Shown one piece after another: positions 48,607 through 61,887 of a stretch of 64,000 bases of DNA. The stretch is from positions 11,408,001 through 11,472,000 of the forward strand of contig NC_003284.9 of assembly GCF_000002985.6 (NCBI RefSeq). Direction: 5' to 3'. The stretch's first letter is position 1. Each line of letters opens with the position of its first letter. The position numbers were made by a program, and so were the translations under genes. The notes under the pieces were generated by a model that worked only from the letters and a program-made list of their open reading frames with translations, was not told where the DNA came from and did no database searches. The DNA comes from Caenorhabditis elegans. Lineage: Eukaryota; Nematoda; Chromadorea; Rhabditida; Rhabditidae.

Positions 48607-51600
48607 CGTAGTTTGATGAGAAAAGTTGCGAGTTGTCAGAACGATCTTGTCAACCTTTGAGTCAATTTTCGGGTTAAGCGTGGGCTCATTAGGAAGTTCA
48701 CTTGTCTAACAAGTCTAAACGTGAGCGACACATCAAAATGTATCGGAAACGAGGTAAAACATGACTTTTAGTTGTATTCAATCTGACAACTAGCAGGTAT
48801 TATAGAAAGAATGATGCGAGATCAAATCACTTCCGAACCCACATAAATATGCAGTGTTTTAGAAAATAGTGACGCGAGTCATTCTAGATTTGAGTTAGCA
48901 ACTTGCTTCAATTGCCAAACTTCAGAAACTTTACAAGAACAAAAAAAATTTAATTAGACAATATTTAATCAGACCACGTTTATTAAAGTGAGAAATACTT
49001 AGACCTTTCTCAGGAAGATCTTCAGTTCTTTTATTCTATATTCTTGTTGTTGAAAACTAATTAAAACGGCTTAAGACAAAACTGTCACAAATAACATGTA
49101 CTAAAATAATGACTTTTAACATGATCTAGAATATAATTAGTGGCATAATTAACGAAACATCAATAAAATACTATCAGTTGTTCAAATCTGCATTATTATA
49201 ATGTTGGACTAAAAATTGCCACTACGGTCTGCTAACAAAACCAAACATGTTCCTGACTTTTCACATTTTTAATTGAAAAATATTTCAACTGAAATACGTA
49301 CATGAAGAATTAAAAGATAATGCGAGTCACGGAATAAAGTTTACATATTTTTTAGCTGTTATAAACATTCATTCAAAAATTTATCAAGGTTATGACAGTA
49401 ATTGAACCTTTTTTTAGATCAATGTAGTCTGAAGGCAATATTTGTATAATGCTCTTGACTGCCAGGAAAGTTGGCGTTTATCGAGTCACCCAGACGGAAG
49501 CCGCCATAATTTTTGCATTTTCCGCTAGAAGGAACAATCATAATGTATTTAAGTGAAATGGAGAACACTGATCTCTTCAACCAAAGTACATTAAAGTCTT
49601 TTTAGACCGCACAGTGTGGAAAATGAATAAACACGAGAAGCAAAAAGAATTCAGAAATTTCGAAAGATACAAAGATACCGAAAGATACAAGATGAAAGAA
49701 AGATCCTAGTGTGTTGTTATGAAGAACTTTTGAGGAAGTTTAGTAATTTCTGAAAAAAATTCAGAGCTAAAAAAATCAGTAGGCTTAGTTTCAAATTTAG
49801 ATAACCTTAAGGAAACGCTGAAAAGTGTTGCTTCCTATTGGCAACTGATTTGAGCTTTGTTTGGATTTTGTTGCAAATCCCTTCGGGTGACATATCAATG
49901 TAATCCGTGTTAAAATTTTTGAACAAGTGTATTGATAACTTGGGTGAGTTATGTTGGTACTTGTGTATTATCGAAACACAGCTTGGAATTAGATTCAAGC
50001 TGCATTTATTCGTCTATTTTAATTAAATGTGGTATGAATTTGATCTTTTCAAGCTTCAGAATGATTATTTCCTAAAATTCGCAAATTTCCAATTTACAAT
50101 TTTTCAATTAAAAAAATCCAAGTATTTCATTATACATACATTTTTTCCAGTTTTTTCATTTTAAATCTATCCTATCAGAATCTTACACAAACGGAAATTG
50201 ACCAATTACCGTTGTTCAGTCTGAAATCTCAATGTCAATGAAATCTGTTTCAGATGAGATCTCTCCACTCTATATGCTACAAAACCGTTTTTTTAATGAT
50301 TTAACTTTGAATCTGTATTAAAAAAGTCTGAATATTAAAGTAAAACACTCCAAACTAATTCAACAAATTTAGTGAAACAAAATTTGTCGGAACAAAACAC
50401 ATTTTATGGTGAGCTTCTTAATTATGAGTGGCGAATAGCGAGAAATCACAAATTTGAAAAATTAAAACTTTTCCTAAGTTGTAAAATATTTTACTGTGAT
50501 ATTTAACATCATATAAATAATTTTTACCAACACTTCCGCTACCCCAACGTTCACTTAAACTCCCCTGGAGCTGGTGCCCCATAAAAGTTGCGCGCTTTTG
50601 TTTTCAATCTTGAACATTTTTTAGCGAGGTCCACAAGTTTAAATTTGGGGGCAACAATTTTGGAGTTAGTGAAATTACATAGAAACAACTTGAAAACTAA
50701 TAAAGATATTTGGAATGAGTTTTTATCTGTTAGTAACTTGTGAACCAGTAATCATGGAAAGATCAATCAAAAATACATTTTACTCTAAAACCAAAAAAGG
50801 AACAAGTAAAATTCAAACTGTTGAAAACAAGTGAGCTGAATATGAAGTTGACACTTAAAAGAAGAAAAACGTCATTAGTGTTTTCTATGACATCAAAAGT
50901 CATTAACATAATTAGATGGAAAGAAAACGCAACTTTTTTCCAGGAACTAAACAGTTAATTATTGAGCGTTTAGTTTGAACAAGTTTGGAAATATTAAATA
51001 AATGCACTAGCTTTATTCTTTTGCAATTTTTTCAGATATATTGAAAATTGTTGTATTGAAGTTTTTGAAGCTAGATTGAATCATTAAAAACAGATGCTAT
51101 GCGATTCTAAAAGTTTCTTGAAAACATAATGAAATAGGAAAACCACTCGTTAAATTTTGTATTTGAAATTTAGGAAAGCACCACTACGTTAAAATTAAAT
51201 CTTTACTACAACCAGAACCCCGTTAAAATCCACTTCTCATTCATTCTTGATAAATTACAAAAAATTATTTAAAATTCAAAATAGTAAAAAAAACATTTTT
51301 CGAATGAAACAGGTATACCAAATGCTGCAGAACAACATAAACAACAAATTTTTTGCATTGACCGCCTGGGTGAACCCAATTCTAATAGGCGTGTTTTGAC
51401 AGGGCCTGGTTATTGGGAACTGGTGTTCGCAAAGCTAACAATAATGTTGGGCAGTTTTGTTTGAAAACTCTATTAGGCTTGATTTTACAAATTTACAATT
51501 TTTACATACAATTTTTACAAGTTTTGCAAATTAGTTAAACATCTCTTTTTGTTATATTAATTTTTTAATTATTTGAATAATTATTTTTGAGTTTGCAAAA

Positions 51601-51776
51601 TCATTAGTAATCGGTGTGTCAAGCTTTAAATTTTGTAATATAATAACTTTGGCCAAGCTATGAATTTACGATATATTTCCGAGACTAGAAAAATATATTC
51701 TAGTTTTTCCATATAAAATCGAAAAAAGGGGAAACCCCATGACCATTTGCTACGTCCAAAGTTTCCGTTTTGCACA
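48607..51776. other. Intergenic AT-rich region
   Basis: No gene, RNA or element that I can support. Codon-like composition is absent and open frames are short. Confidence 0.45.
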
Positions 51777-52254
51777 TTAAAGGGGGAGTAGAGTTTGTGG
51801 GGAAATATATGTTTTACACGAATAAGTAATAGATTTATTGTCCACGGTTGCCTCCACCTTGTTTCCCGTCGAATTTGTGCTGAAAATGGAATTTTTCATG
51901 GAATTTTGTGTATTTCATCAATAGAAAGGCATAATTTAAGAGAAATAACAAAAATTTCAATATAAAACAGCAAAAAATAGAGAAAAATCGACGAAAATCG
52001 GTATAAAATCAAATAAAAATAGAAGGAAAATATTCATCTCGTAAACCCACACTTGCGGCACGGTTTCGTGGGCTCTGGCGGGAAAATTCAGCGTTTGAAA
52101 ACTCACATATAGGCATCCAATGAATTTTCGGATTTTAAAAATTAATATAAAATCAGGGAAATTTTTTTGAATTTTTTCACATCGATGTTCGGCATCAGGG
52201 GCAAAATTAGTGTCAGAAACATATATTTCCCCACAAACTCTACTACCCCTTTAA
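51777..52254. mobile_element. TTAA-flanked MITE (PALTTAA-like)
   Basis: The ends are inverted: AGGGGGAGTAGAGTTTGTGG from 51781 and, on the other side, its counterpart ending CTCTACTACCCCTTTAA at 52254. Similarity runs for about 38 bp into the element (through AAATATATGTTT). TTAA borders both ends (51777-51780 and 52251-52254), the target duplication expected of piggyBac-type transposition. There is no open frame of note inside, so it is non-autonomous. Confidence 0.8.
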
Positions 52255-55200
52255 GGGGTTTTTTTAAGATTTAGAACCGCATTTAAGACAAATAATATTA
52301 CTTCAAGCTCGCATTTTTTCTAAAAGCCGTTAAAAAATTTCTAAGCAGTTTTTGATCTGACTCATCATGAACTTCAAATTTTTGTAGTCATATTAAATAT
52401 AATGATCCAAATTTTGCTACTCCATTTTTCAATTCATTAATTATAATTTTTTGTAATGCAATTTGAATCTTCAACACATTTTGCGGTTTCTATTGTTTTT
52501 GTGGCTTCACGGAGGAATTGGAAATGTTCAGAAAAATTTAGAGAAAATTCAGTCGGACTTTTTCGGTACCGCACATTTATTGTTAAAATATTAATACTAT
52601 ACCATGGTTTTTTTCTCTTAACAAGAACTTCCAAAACTTTTAATTCAGATTTTAATACGCTCAGTTATTTCAGAACATTGATACTTCATAGTTTGACCTT
52701 CGTTTCATATCTGAGTACGTCACTTCTGTAAATCTTGTTTTTCCGATACACACAATTGTTTCCAGTTTTTGATGATCACTTGGATTTGAAGAAAAACGTC
52801 ATTTGTTTCTGAAACAAAACGGCACGTTGTTGGCTGAAAACGTGGTCACGTGCAATTGTAGACAGGGCGTTGGCCATTCTCAGGTTCTATGCAAACTGGA
52901 CACATTGTAAAAATTGATAATGCACAATTAATTTAAATATAATTACAAATTTATAGTACACCCGTCGAAAACAAATTATTTTGAAAATTCATAGAAATTT
53001 TTCAATGAATGAGTAACGGTTCAAAGGTAACTTGCTTCAAAAATTAAAAAAATTTCAAAAACCAAAATTCACAGTAAGGGGTTTTCTAGCATTTCCAAAA
53101 CTTTTGTGGCGGTTGAACATTCAAATGGATTAGTTTAGCTAAAAAAATTTAGTTTTGTAATTTTGTACATTCTTCGGCGGCAAGAATAAGTTATTTTAAC
53201 CTCTTATTTTTAGAAATATTCTGGTTGTTCACTACGGTTTTGGTGTAAACGAATGATTAGTTTCATTCGAGTTAGCCATTATTTCGTCAATTGTTTATTA
53301 TTTATTGACTGAAATGTGCCTAAATGCATTATGCTATTAAAATTATGTAAACTGATTTCTGGCAGTAACATGTAACATGTAAGTTTGCGAATTAAGCCAT
53401 TTGTGTTTCATCCGAAGTTTTGTTTAGAAAAGTGTCGTTATTGATAATTCGATTTTTTTGTGCAATAAAGCAAAGCAATTACTGATCCTTTTATATGTTT
53501 TTTTTTGAAATTCTTGAAAATTTAAATTCCAAATTTTTCTCCCTTTACTTACACTTAGGAACGCCAGTTTCGAAAAGAAACGTAAAATTTTTGCATGCAT
53601 TAAAAGTGCATTTTGATCACGTTTCCCTGTTTCACTTCTTTAGAGACTGATAAACGTTGTTTCAAGTGATCGCGCTTCTTTTAGTTTTCCTTTTCATTCG
53701 AAATATTGGCAAATCACAGGTGATATAGACATTCAAATGTTCACCTTTCACTTTTTGCGTGCGCTTGCCCCCCATGAGAGCGCGCAACGAGAACCAGATC
53801 CCGCTGAATGGATTGGGATGGGAATGGATTGAATAAATTACGGGGAAATATGAAGATGGGTGAAAGGAAGAGACTGGACGGCAGAACAAGCATTTCGCAA
53901 CGTAGACAGAAGCATCCTCTTGCGACAGATCAACTGGATCCTGGTATAACCCTGAACTTCTTGCAGTTCGAGAAAAAAAATTGCAGAAATTGAGGATTGA
54001 ACAAAAGTTCAGAGTTTCCACCTCCCTCTCTGATCCACTCCAGATTCGATTATCTGAAAGAGGCGGCAGGAAAAGTATTTTTGATGTCGTTGTTCGAAAT
54101 CACCAACGAATACCAGGGATCGTTTTTGAAGGACACACACAGGAACTCGCGAAAAAGGTTTTTCGGAAAAAAGAGACATAGAGACACTAGCAGTTTAATT
54201 GACAGAATGGTCGATGTGACAAACGTAATTCTTATGTGTGTTTGATTCAATTTGAACCACCTTGAGAACGTCTCTTCTCCACTTTTCAACCTTCTCACAC
54301 ATTGCAACAAAGGTCAATCATTAGTTCAAAAAAGAGATAGGAAGCAACTGAATGCTTGGTCCGATTGGCACTAACTGAGTAACACAACGTGACTGAAGCA
54401 TCTGCAATTGTTTATTACAGCTGCCAGAACTGAGAACATTAAATTGTTAAATATCAGAAGCAATGTACTATTTTCAAGGTCTACCTGCTGCTGAAAATAA
54501 TTATTTACTTGTTTAAAGGTGGAGTTTGGCGAATGGTGAAATAATTAACAACCCATATCATTATTCTAACATTGTAGCGGTTCGAACATGCGGCACTGCT
54601 TTAGATTTCTCGAAAGTCACTGGCTGGACTCCAACTGTAATCAGACTATAATTTTCAGATACGCATCGTTCAAAACTATCATTTCCCGACTTTGACAGGA
54701 TGCTTTATGATTTGTTTTTTCTTACTGAAATGATTATACTCTAATTTATCGTTCAAATGAGCAATGCCTGTCAAGAAGTATTTAAATGTATTTTACCAGG
54801 ATAATAAGCAAAAATAATACATTTGATGGAAACGTATGATTTGTATATTCATGTTAATCATACTAAACGCGTAAAAAATGATTTCATTCATTTAAACTGA
54901 TATTTAATAGATTTTTTTTGGAGAAAAAATGTTTCAGAATTCAGATGTTTCCCCAATATTTATTGTACATAAAGTGTACTAGTTTCAAATAAAACTATTT
55001 TTATGCAGGTGTGTGAATCTTCAAGCGTGCCAGACTATTTAGGCGTCATTTTTGTTCGAATTATTCAAATACACTTTTTCCATTCATCCCACTATTTGTG
55101 TTTGTTTATGTGTTTCTGTTTTATGGCGGCTCGGCTCTGCCCGTCCCTGCTTCCCGCCCCTCTTCCGCCGTCGCGTCTAAAGAAACGAATGAATGTTGGA

Positions 55201-57338
55201 GTTTTGAGTCATAAAATGATGGATGTTTGAAACGTACACATGGTGAGCCACCAATACTTCTTCCTTCTCCAGGGTCCAGCAATCCCCTGTGTGTCGTATT
55301 CGGCAATACATGCAGATTTGGTGAGAAGAAGGCGGCGGACGATGTCGAAAATATGAATGCGAATATGAATACCGTAAATGAAATGTTGCGAGGCAGATGT
55401 GGCTAGTTTTTCCGGTTTTGTAGAACGTTATGTATTTTAGTTCTTCTAATATTCTGAGCGGCGAAACAGCTTAGTTACAACTTTTCCACCATCTTGCCAT
55501 CTTGCAATACAAAAAACCACCCTTGCATTTTCATTCAAATTGAAGTCTTGATTTCAATATGCAATCAGCATTGAAACAGCTGACCGCGTTGGGCGCGTGA
55601 GGTTTTAAATGAGGAAAACAGACAGAAAAATGTACGTCAAAAAGTCGATTTTTGAGAGCACCCAATTGAACACAGACAGATATCGAAACATACCAAGAGT
55701 GTAATGAATTGGCAATGCAAAACGGATTACAAAGTGTTGCGACAGACGGTGATGGATACCGATTGCACAATTTCTATGGCGCGAGAAGGGGGGGGCTCAT
55801 GATGAACGGCTTGCGGGAGATGGACAACTGTTCTTTTTCCTTCATCTTCCAGAAAAAGTACATCTGTGTGGGTTTGTGAGAACATCTATCTCCTCATCAT
55901 TGAGCATTTGGAGCTTTCCATTCGGTGACTGGTCGTTCTTCTGCTGCCGTGTCTCTAACTTCTCGATTCGCAGCCACTTTTTCGTTTCGATTATTTATAT
56001 TTTTCCAATCTACAGCTTCATATTGTTTAACACATTCTCAAATCTTTCCCGCCTTATCAGGCCTCGTTGCGCTTTCGGTTCGTCGTCTCGTTCACGGACA
56101 ACCTATCATCACACAAGCCGTGCCCAGAGACGTAAAAAGATGAAGCGAGTTTCAATTAATATTATTATTTGCAATCATATTTTCTTTCCACCCTTTTCCG
56201 AATTTTGCCAGGTTCCAACGCAGTAGTGTACGCTAAAAAGTGCGTGAGAGAGAAATAGAATGAGAGTTGAGAAGACTGTTTAAAGCGAGAATTCTTATCA
56301 GTAGTTTTTGATTCAAATTTGGTGTGTTACATTTTCCCGCACCGATAAGTGCATTGTGCTTATGAATGCCGAAGGAATATTGAACTAAAGTGTGAAATGC
56401 GGAATCAAACGGCCTTTTTCGCATTTTTCTTATCGGCCCCTTATTGCGAGTCACTTCAAAATGTAGGAAATGAAGGAACTAGTGCAAATGTTCATCATCA
56501 CATGGTTGCACACACAAAAGAAAACGGGTGAGAGGCAGACAAAAATAAATGGTCCTGTTTCTTGTCGTCCCCATCTCCGTTTCTTTCTTCTCATCTCCAA
56601 ATGACTTCTCTAGACTTTCTAGGACTCCTCAGCCTCAGTGCACATGCACATTTTTATTTTCTTTTTTCCTGGACTTTTCTCCAACCCTCCTCATCATCAT
56701 CATTGTTTTCTATCTTTCTTCACACGTCCCGCTCCCACTGACAAATGTTCTTTGGAGAAGGATCTCTTCGAGAAAAGTGCGCCTAGAGAACAAATTCCAT
56801 GAAGGCAAATAAAACCGAATGTGTAATGAAGAATGTTTCAAAATAGGGAATTGCCTAGAGAAAAATGTGCGAATCTCAAATTCAACAATCGGAAGAGTGG
56901 AACTGCTAACCATTTGCCCTTGAGAACAGGGGAGTACGGTAGTTTGAACACAAGAAGATATTTCGGATATTAGAAGAATACTTGTGTTGACCATGGGTTT
57001 TGTTTCCTATAAAAAATGTTGTCCTAAAATCCTGAGCATCCCTGGAGACTCGGAGGACGGACCACTCGGAAAAAAGTGCTCAATTTTTTGTCTCTTTTTT
57101 GAATGTATTTTCATGTGTGTGTTTCTTTTTTTTTCTCAGTGACGAATGGGAAGAAATAACCGCCGAAACTCAACATCGTGCCGATTGAGGTTGATCGGGG
57201 CAGGCTGAGAAGAAGAAAAAGAATCGGAGAGGGGAGCGGCGGCAAAAGAAGCGACTGTCGTTTTTGTGTCTATCACCTCCTGATCTAGCATGATGTTTCA
57301 ACCATGCCCGCCGATCCGTTCTATATGTTCTTTCTTTT
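52255..57338. other. Large intergenic region
   Basis: AT-rich until about 53740, then mixed. More GC-rich, pyrimidine- or purine-rich blocks lie at 53760-53830, 55130-55180, 55800-56120 and 57160-57260, and may be regulatory for the flanking genes. An acceptor-like run of T with CTCAG at 57140 precedes an ATG (57146) with a 20-codon frame (MGRNNRRNSTSCRL...), which I could not connect to other exons. Confidence 0.4.
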
Positions 57339-58356
57339 TTATTCACAAGGAGGCGCAGGCATGGGTGGCGTAAAATAGTACTGGCAAACGGGGAGAGTCG
57401 GAGGAACCTCGTTGTATTTTCTCAAATTCTCCCCGAATTCAGCATAGGCTTCGGGCGCTGGGAGGTCTCTACGTCTCTTCAGTTCATTGTATGTTTGGCA
57501 AATAGCAATATATCTCTGCAGGGGAGTGCGTCTCGTCGTCAAGCGCCTCTCTCCGCTTCTATCGAAGTACCGCGTTCGTGCGCTTTCTGCAGTTAGTCGT
57601 CTATTCCACGCTGGTGTCCGCCGGGCATTCTTCCATTCCCAGATCTGACAAATCTGCAATTTTTTTGGTAAGTAATGTTTTCTCAAATTAAGCTAGATTT
57701 GATTACGGTATTATGCGTCTCTCAAAAGTAAAAAATCACTCGAACACCTAGGTTTAACTTGAAAAAACGTCTAGGTAACAAAAAACAACTGGAAAAACTT
57801 TAAATGTCAAATTTGAAGTGGTTTATAAAAATGTTCTTATCAATATAGTGATTCGGATAAAAACTGAAAAAATGGAATGAAAAAGGAAATCCGTGCTATA
57901 CGACGAACATGATCTAGTTTTTCTTTGCCCTTCTTTTCTCTCACTCACATGATTCTCAGTTGACACTAGCGAATTCGAATTCGAATATCGAATTCAAATT
58001 GTTTTTCCTCCGTCTGCCGATTTTGTTTTTCTCGTTCACTCGATGTGCACCCAATTACATTTCATCTTATTTTTTTTCTTTTCAAGCACATTCTTGTTGT
58101 ACAATTTGCCTAATAACTTTTCAGTCCCTAATTCTGAAGACAGAAAGTGATAAACTACTAATAAAGTTGGTGGGCAAAGCAAATAATAAGTTTGTAAAAT
58201 GTTGGCTATTGTCTGTCAAGAACATGCTTTTATCAGTATTTTTATACTGACCATTCTGTCCATCTCATAAGAGTTCAGTTCTAGTGCGCTCGCGGAAAAA
58301 TTATCATTCCCGTACCGATCGTTAACTGCCACCGAGTTTTGTCGTGCCATGCTCAT
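57339..58356 (-). CDS. Basic orphan protein, 139 residues
   Basis: Two exons: 58356-58252 and 57653-57339, joined in phase 0 across a 598-bp intron (donor AATG|gtcagt, acceptor AATTGCAG). The protein starts MSMARQNSVAVNDRYGND, has an Arg-rich middle (NARRTPAWNRRL, SGERRLTTRRTP, ELKRRRDLPAPE) and ends in a proline-rich stretch with two cysteines. There is no signal peptide or membrane span. The second exon is distinctly more GC-rich than its surroundings, typical of constrained coding sequence. The stop codon TAA lies inside an AATAAA hexamer, so the 3' UTR may be very short. I do not recognise the family; it may be nematode-specific. Confidence 0.72.
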
Positions 58357-60484
58357 CGTGTTACGTTTGCAATTATTTTTTGGCTTTGAAAAATATCCAT
58401 TTCTAAATTTTCATTCACAGCCAACCCATTTACGCACTTTCTTGACCTGATGTTTTTTTTTTCTCTGTCCAAAAAGTACAGTTTTCGAATTGAAAGTCTA
58501 TATTGGCGAGCTATGGTCATTTTAAGTTAGTTGTGTTCGTTCATCTCCGTCACCTACCACATTTTTTTCGTTGGTAGTTCTATTGACAAACTTCCCTAGC
58601 TAAACAAATAAGGTCCACAAAATCGTTCGGACAACTCGAGAACATAGGAAATGTTGCGATTGGTAAAAGAACAACGCGAGTTTCTTTTTTGTTGTATTTT
58701 CTAATCTTCGTCTCTCCGTCTAAATCTATTTATAGTTCCGCAGGATTTTTCTATACTTCCTGTAAAAGAAACACATTTTACTCATTTAAAGATATTTATT
58801 TGCTTTTAGTTCATCGTAGAGTTTCCAATTTGTCAATAGATGTTTCTTATTCAAAACAAAAACTTTTTTTTTTCCGAAAAATGTGATACAATAGTTTTTT
58901 AGGTATAAATTTTAGTATAACTTTTAGCTTTCAATCGAACAAATGTGACATTCTCAACCATACATATTAAATTTTTATCGTTTCGGCACAGCACTTTAGG
59001 TGTACTTACAATCAGGCGTCTTCATGACGATTAAATGTTCTAATGTTAATGACACATCACTCCGCTTCAAATTTTTTTGTTGAAGATTTTATCACTAATT
59101 CCTAAAAAAGTCAGTTGTGTCAATCCTTTTTGCGGACGAATAGCACCTGTCAACGCTGTTCTTTCCATTAGTTCACGAGGCCTTACTTACACGTTTCGTT
59201 TTAAATTCGATGTTGCTTCCCAAGCCATTTTCAAAACCTGGTCATGTTCAATGGCAGGTCTCTATGCCACCCATTTATTTAATGCATGCAAACTTGCATT
59301 CGCCCCGGCGCTGTTGGAATAGTACGAAAAGCAATGGCAGCGTACGACTGCCGCCCGGGGAAGCGCGTGAGCAAAAGAGCACACTTTTCTCAGTTCTCTC
59401 CCCGCTGCGCCCTTCTTGCTCCCACTCTCTATTTCTTGTTCTCCGTCTCACATGCTCTGTGTATATGTGTTGCATTTTTGCTTCTGCCACCCCACACGTT
59501 CTTCTCATTTCGAATGGTGCCGCAACAACAGAAGGAGGGCAAAAGCAGCGTTGCGCCATCATGGAATTTGTGGAAGTAGAGGGGGAGGCAAAGAAGAAGA
59601 TGAAAAAGAAAAAGAAAAAGGAAGAGGGAAACGATAGAGCAAAATAGTGTGCTTTGAGAAAAGGAGATGGTTCGTACTGCTAGTGGCACTCGGTTATTAG
59701 GTTGCGCAACAACTCTCTGGATGAAAGAAGAATAATATGGAAATTGGAGAGTAAACGTTTGAAAACATTCGGAAAATGGGGCGCGGAATGAGCCGGAAAA
59801 GGAAGCAATGTATATAGGTTTTTCCAAGCTTGACCCTTTGAACTTTTATGCAAATCATTTTTTCGACTTCAGATTTCCGGACACTTTATGAATTACAGTT
59901 GATAGAATCAAAACTTGTTATGAACAACAAACATCTATTTGTCAACTGTAATTCTTGAAGTAATGAGACATGACTGTGAGAACATTTTGTTGCAAGTTTT
60001 TCCGGAGAATTCCTTTGTTTTTGTACTGCACTGAAATTTTTTTTTATTGCTTCAAAAAGTTTGAACTCTAAAAACTATTTTTGAATCGCGAAAAGTAGTT
60101 AGTTAATTAAGATTAATTTGCAATCAATTCAGTTTTTTCTAGGAGTAATTTTTTTAAACGCTTTATAATTAAAGATATTTATTGACATTCAAACTCTGAG
60201 AAAAAAGTTTTCATTGAAAGCTAAATTATAGAGAAACAATCTTTTATTTTTTTTGGAAAAATTTTCAATACTCTAGAAACTCTTGAAAAACCTATTGATT
60301 CTTTCAAAAATAAGTTTTATGTCTATGTAATTTTTTTTAAATCGCTGCTTCCGAAAAAGCAAAAACCGAATAGTTTTTTCTGTGTTTTTGTTTTGCTTCA
60401 TAAAAAAGTAATGATAGGATAACTTGTAAATTCTAAATTATTGTAGACTTTTGTGTTTTTCACTTATTTAATTGTTCATTTGCA
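58357..60484. other. Region between divergent genes
   Basis: Shared upstream region for the minus-strand orphan (from 58356) and the plus-strand gene (from 60500). A GC-richer block at 59120-59640 holds several overlapping open frames on both strands and a polypurine run (about 59575-59635). None of the frames shows splice sites or domain character, so I treat it as possible regulatory DNA or leader sequence. Confidence 0.4.
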
Positions 60485-60486
60485 GA
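60484..60486 (+). promoter_or_regulatory. Likely SL1 trans-splice or leader acceptor
   Basis: TTCATTTGCAG ends at 60484, 15 nt before the ATG of the plus-strand gene, after a T-rich stretch; there is no obvious nearby donor. Confidence 0.5.
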
Positions 60487-60499
60487 ATACCGTTGAGTT

Positions 60500-61606
60500 A
60501 TGGGCAAAGGCCAACCAAAAGAGCCCAAAATTGAACAGTCTGTGGTCGATTTGTGTAAAAGGTATAATTTGACATTTTCTTTTTTCTTGCACTTCATTCA
60601 ACTGATATCTGGAATTTGAGTCTTTACAATTGTTGTGTGAATTGGGTAAAGAAACTATGAAGTTGTTTCAAAACATCAAAATTTCAGATGTCTATTTCTA
60701 TTAGATTCTTTTCACATTCTTATTGTAAGATGATCATTTTCTTTCTCATCACTTGATCAACAGTTTGTTGCGCATTCAGTTCCGTTACCTTTTGAATCAC
60801 ATATCTTGTGTCTTTCTAGAAAAAAAAGGTCCCTCAAACTTGGATAGGGAAAAGGAATGCAGTGTCCAGTTGTCCTATAGACGTTACGTTGCTAAACACT
60901 TCTCAGGAGCTTGCGCTTTTTTCCTTCTTTTGAATATTCACTCTCGTTTGTTTCTTATTCTGTGTTCGTTGTACACTTTGCCAATCGTAAAGGTCCGCTG
61001 CTCGCGGGCTGAACTAGTGGGCGTGACATATACACAAACATGGCAAAAAGAAACGAAGCAGCAATTCGTTGAGAATTGCTCTTGGAGCACGGGAGGAAAA
61101 AGGAGAACGAATCAAATAAATAGACATACACGCATACATATATACACTAAACCTTCATGATACATACCCGCGCAGAAGTCAGGAAAGCATTCGAACAACG
61201 TGGAGAGAATTTGACTATAGAAACTAAAGAACCGGTGTCTATGAATGTTTCAAAGCCTCGAGGTCTAGGTCTTCCAATATTTGTAGGCGCCCTGCGTGAA
61301 GGTGAAAGAATGTGAAGGCTGTAACTATGCATATGAACTGACTGAATGAATATAAAAAATTACTCTTCATTTTCTTCATCTTTTGACACAGTCTGCCCCT
61401 TGACGAACAATCAAATCTTGTGTCTTTTTTCAGTGTTTTCTCTCATTTCATCAAAAACGAAGTTTTATTTTCAGAACTGTGGCAATGAACTTGCTACAGT
61501 GCTACCCCACAACAACGGTAGACGAAATGAATTGCGAGGAATGGGGAAATGGAACGGAAAGTACGCAGTCAGTAGCTGCGTGCCAAGGATGTATTGAGCT
61601 CAGGAA
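60500..61606 (+). CDS. First two coding exons of a gene that leaves the window
   Basis: Exon 1 60500-60561 (donor AAAAG|gtataa) and exon 2 61475-61606 (acceptor TATTTTCAG, donor GGAA|gtgcgt). Phases match, giving about 64 residues: MGKGQPKEPKIEQSVVDLCK, then a cysteine-bearing segment with MNLLQCYPTTT, MNCEEWGNGT and ACQGCIELR. The ATG follows a TTTGCAG acceptor (60484) by 15 nt, so it is trans-spliced or has a 5' UTR intron. I found no continuation in phase before 64000 apart from a poor candidate at 63765, which reads only 8 codons to a stop. The rest of the gene probably lies beyond the window after a long intron. The family is not recognised. Confidence 0.6.
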
Positions 61607-61849
61607 GTGCGTTTTTTTTACTTTTTTATCTTTTCAGATTAATTTTATGAAAAAAAACTTATCATCAAATGTTGAACATTCGATAAAGATTGATGTTTAA
61701 CCCCTTAAACTGATAAACATGGTGAAACTCCGATTGAACAGAGAAAAAAGAACCAACTGTCTTGGCATTCTAAATGTTGTTTATGATGTTCTCGTGTTCT
61801 GTTATGTTGTGTCGTCTTTCCTGCTCTCACGTGCGGTCGATTCTTTCTA

Positions 61850-61887
<38 letters not shown>

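Noticed and set aside
59210-59647. Frames of 73-145 codons near 59.4 kb
   Set aside because: Four frames on both strands overlap here, so openness reflects composition (GC-rich, polypurine end); none joins an exon.
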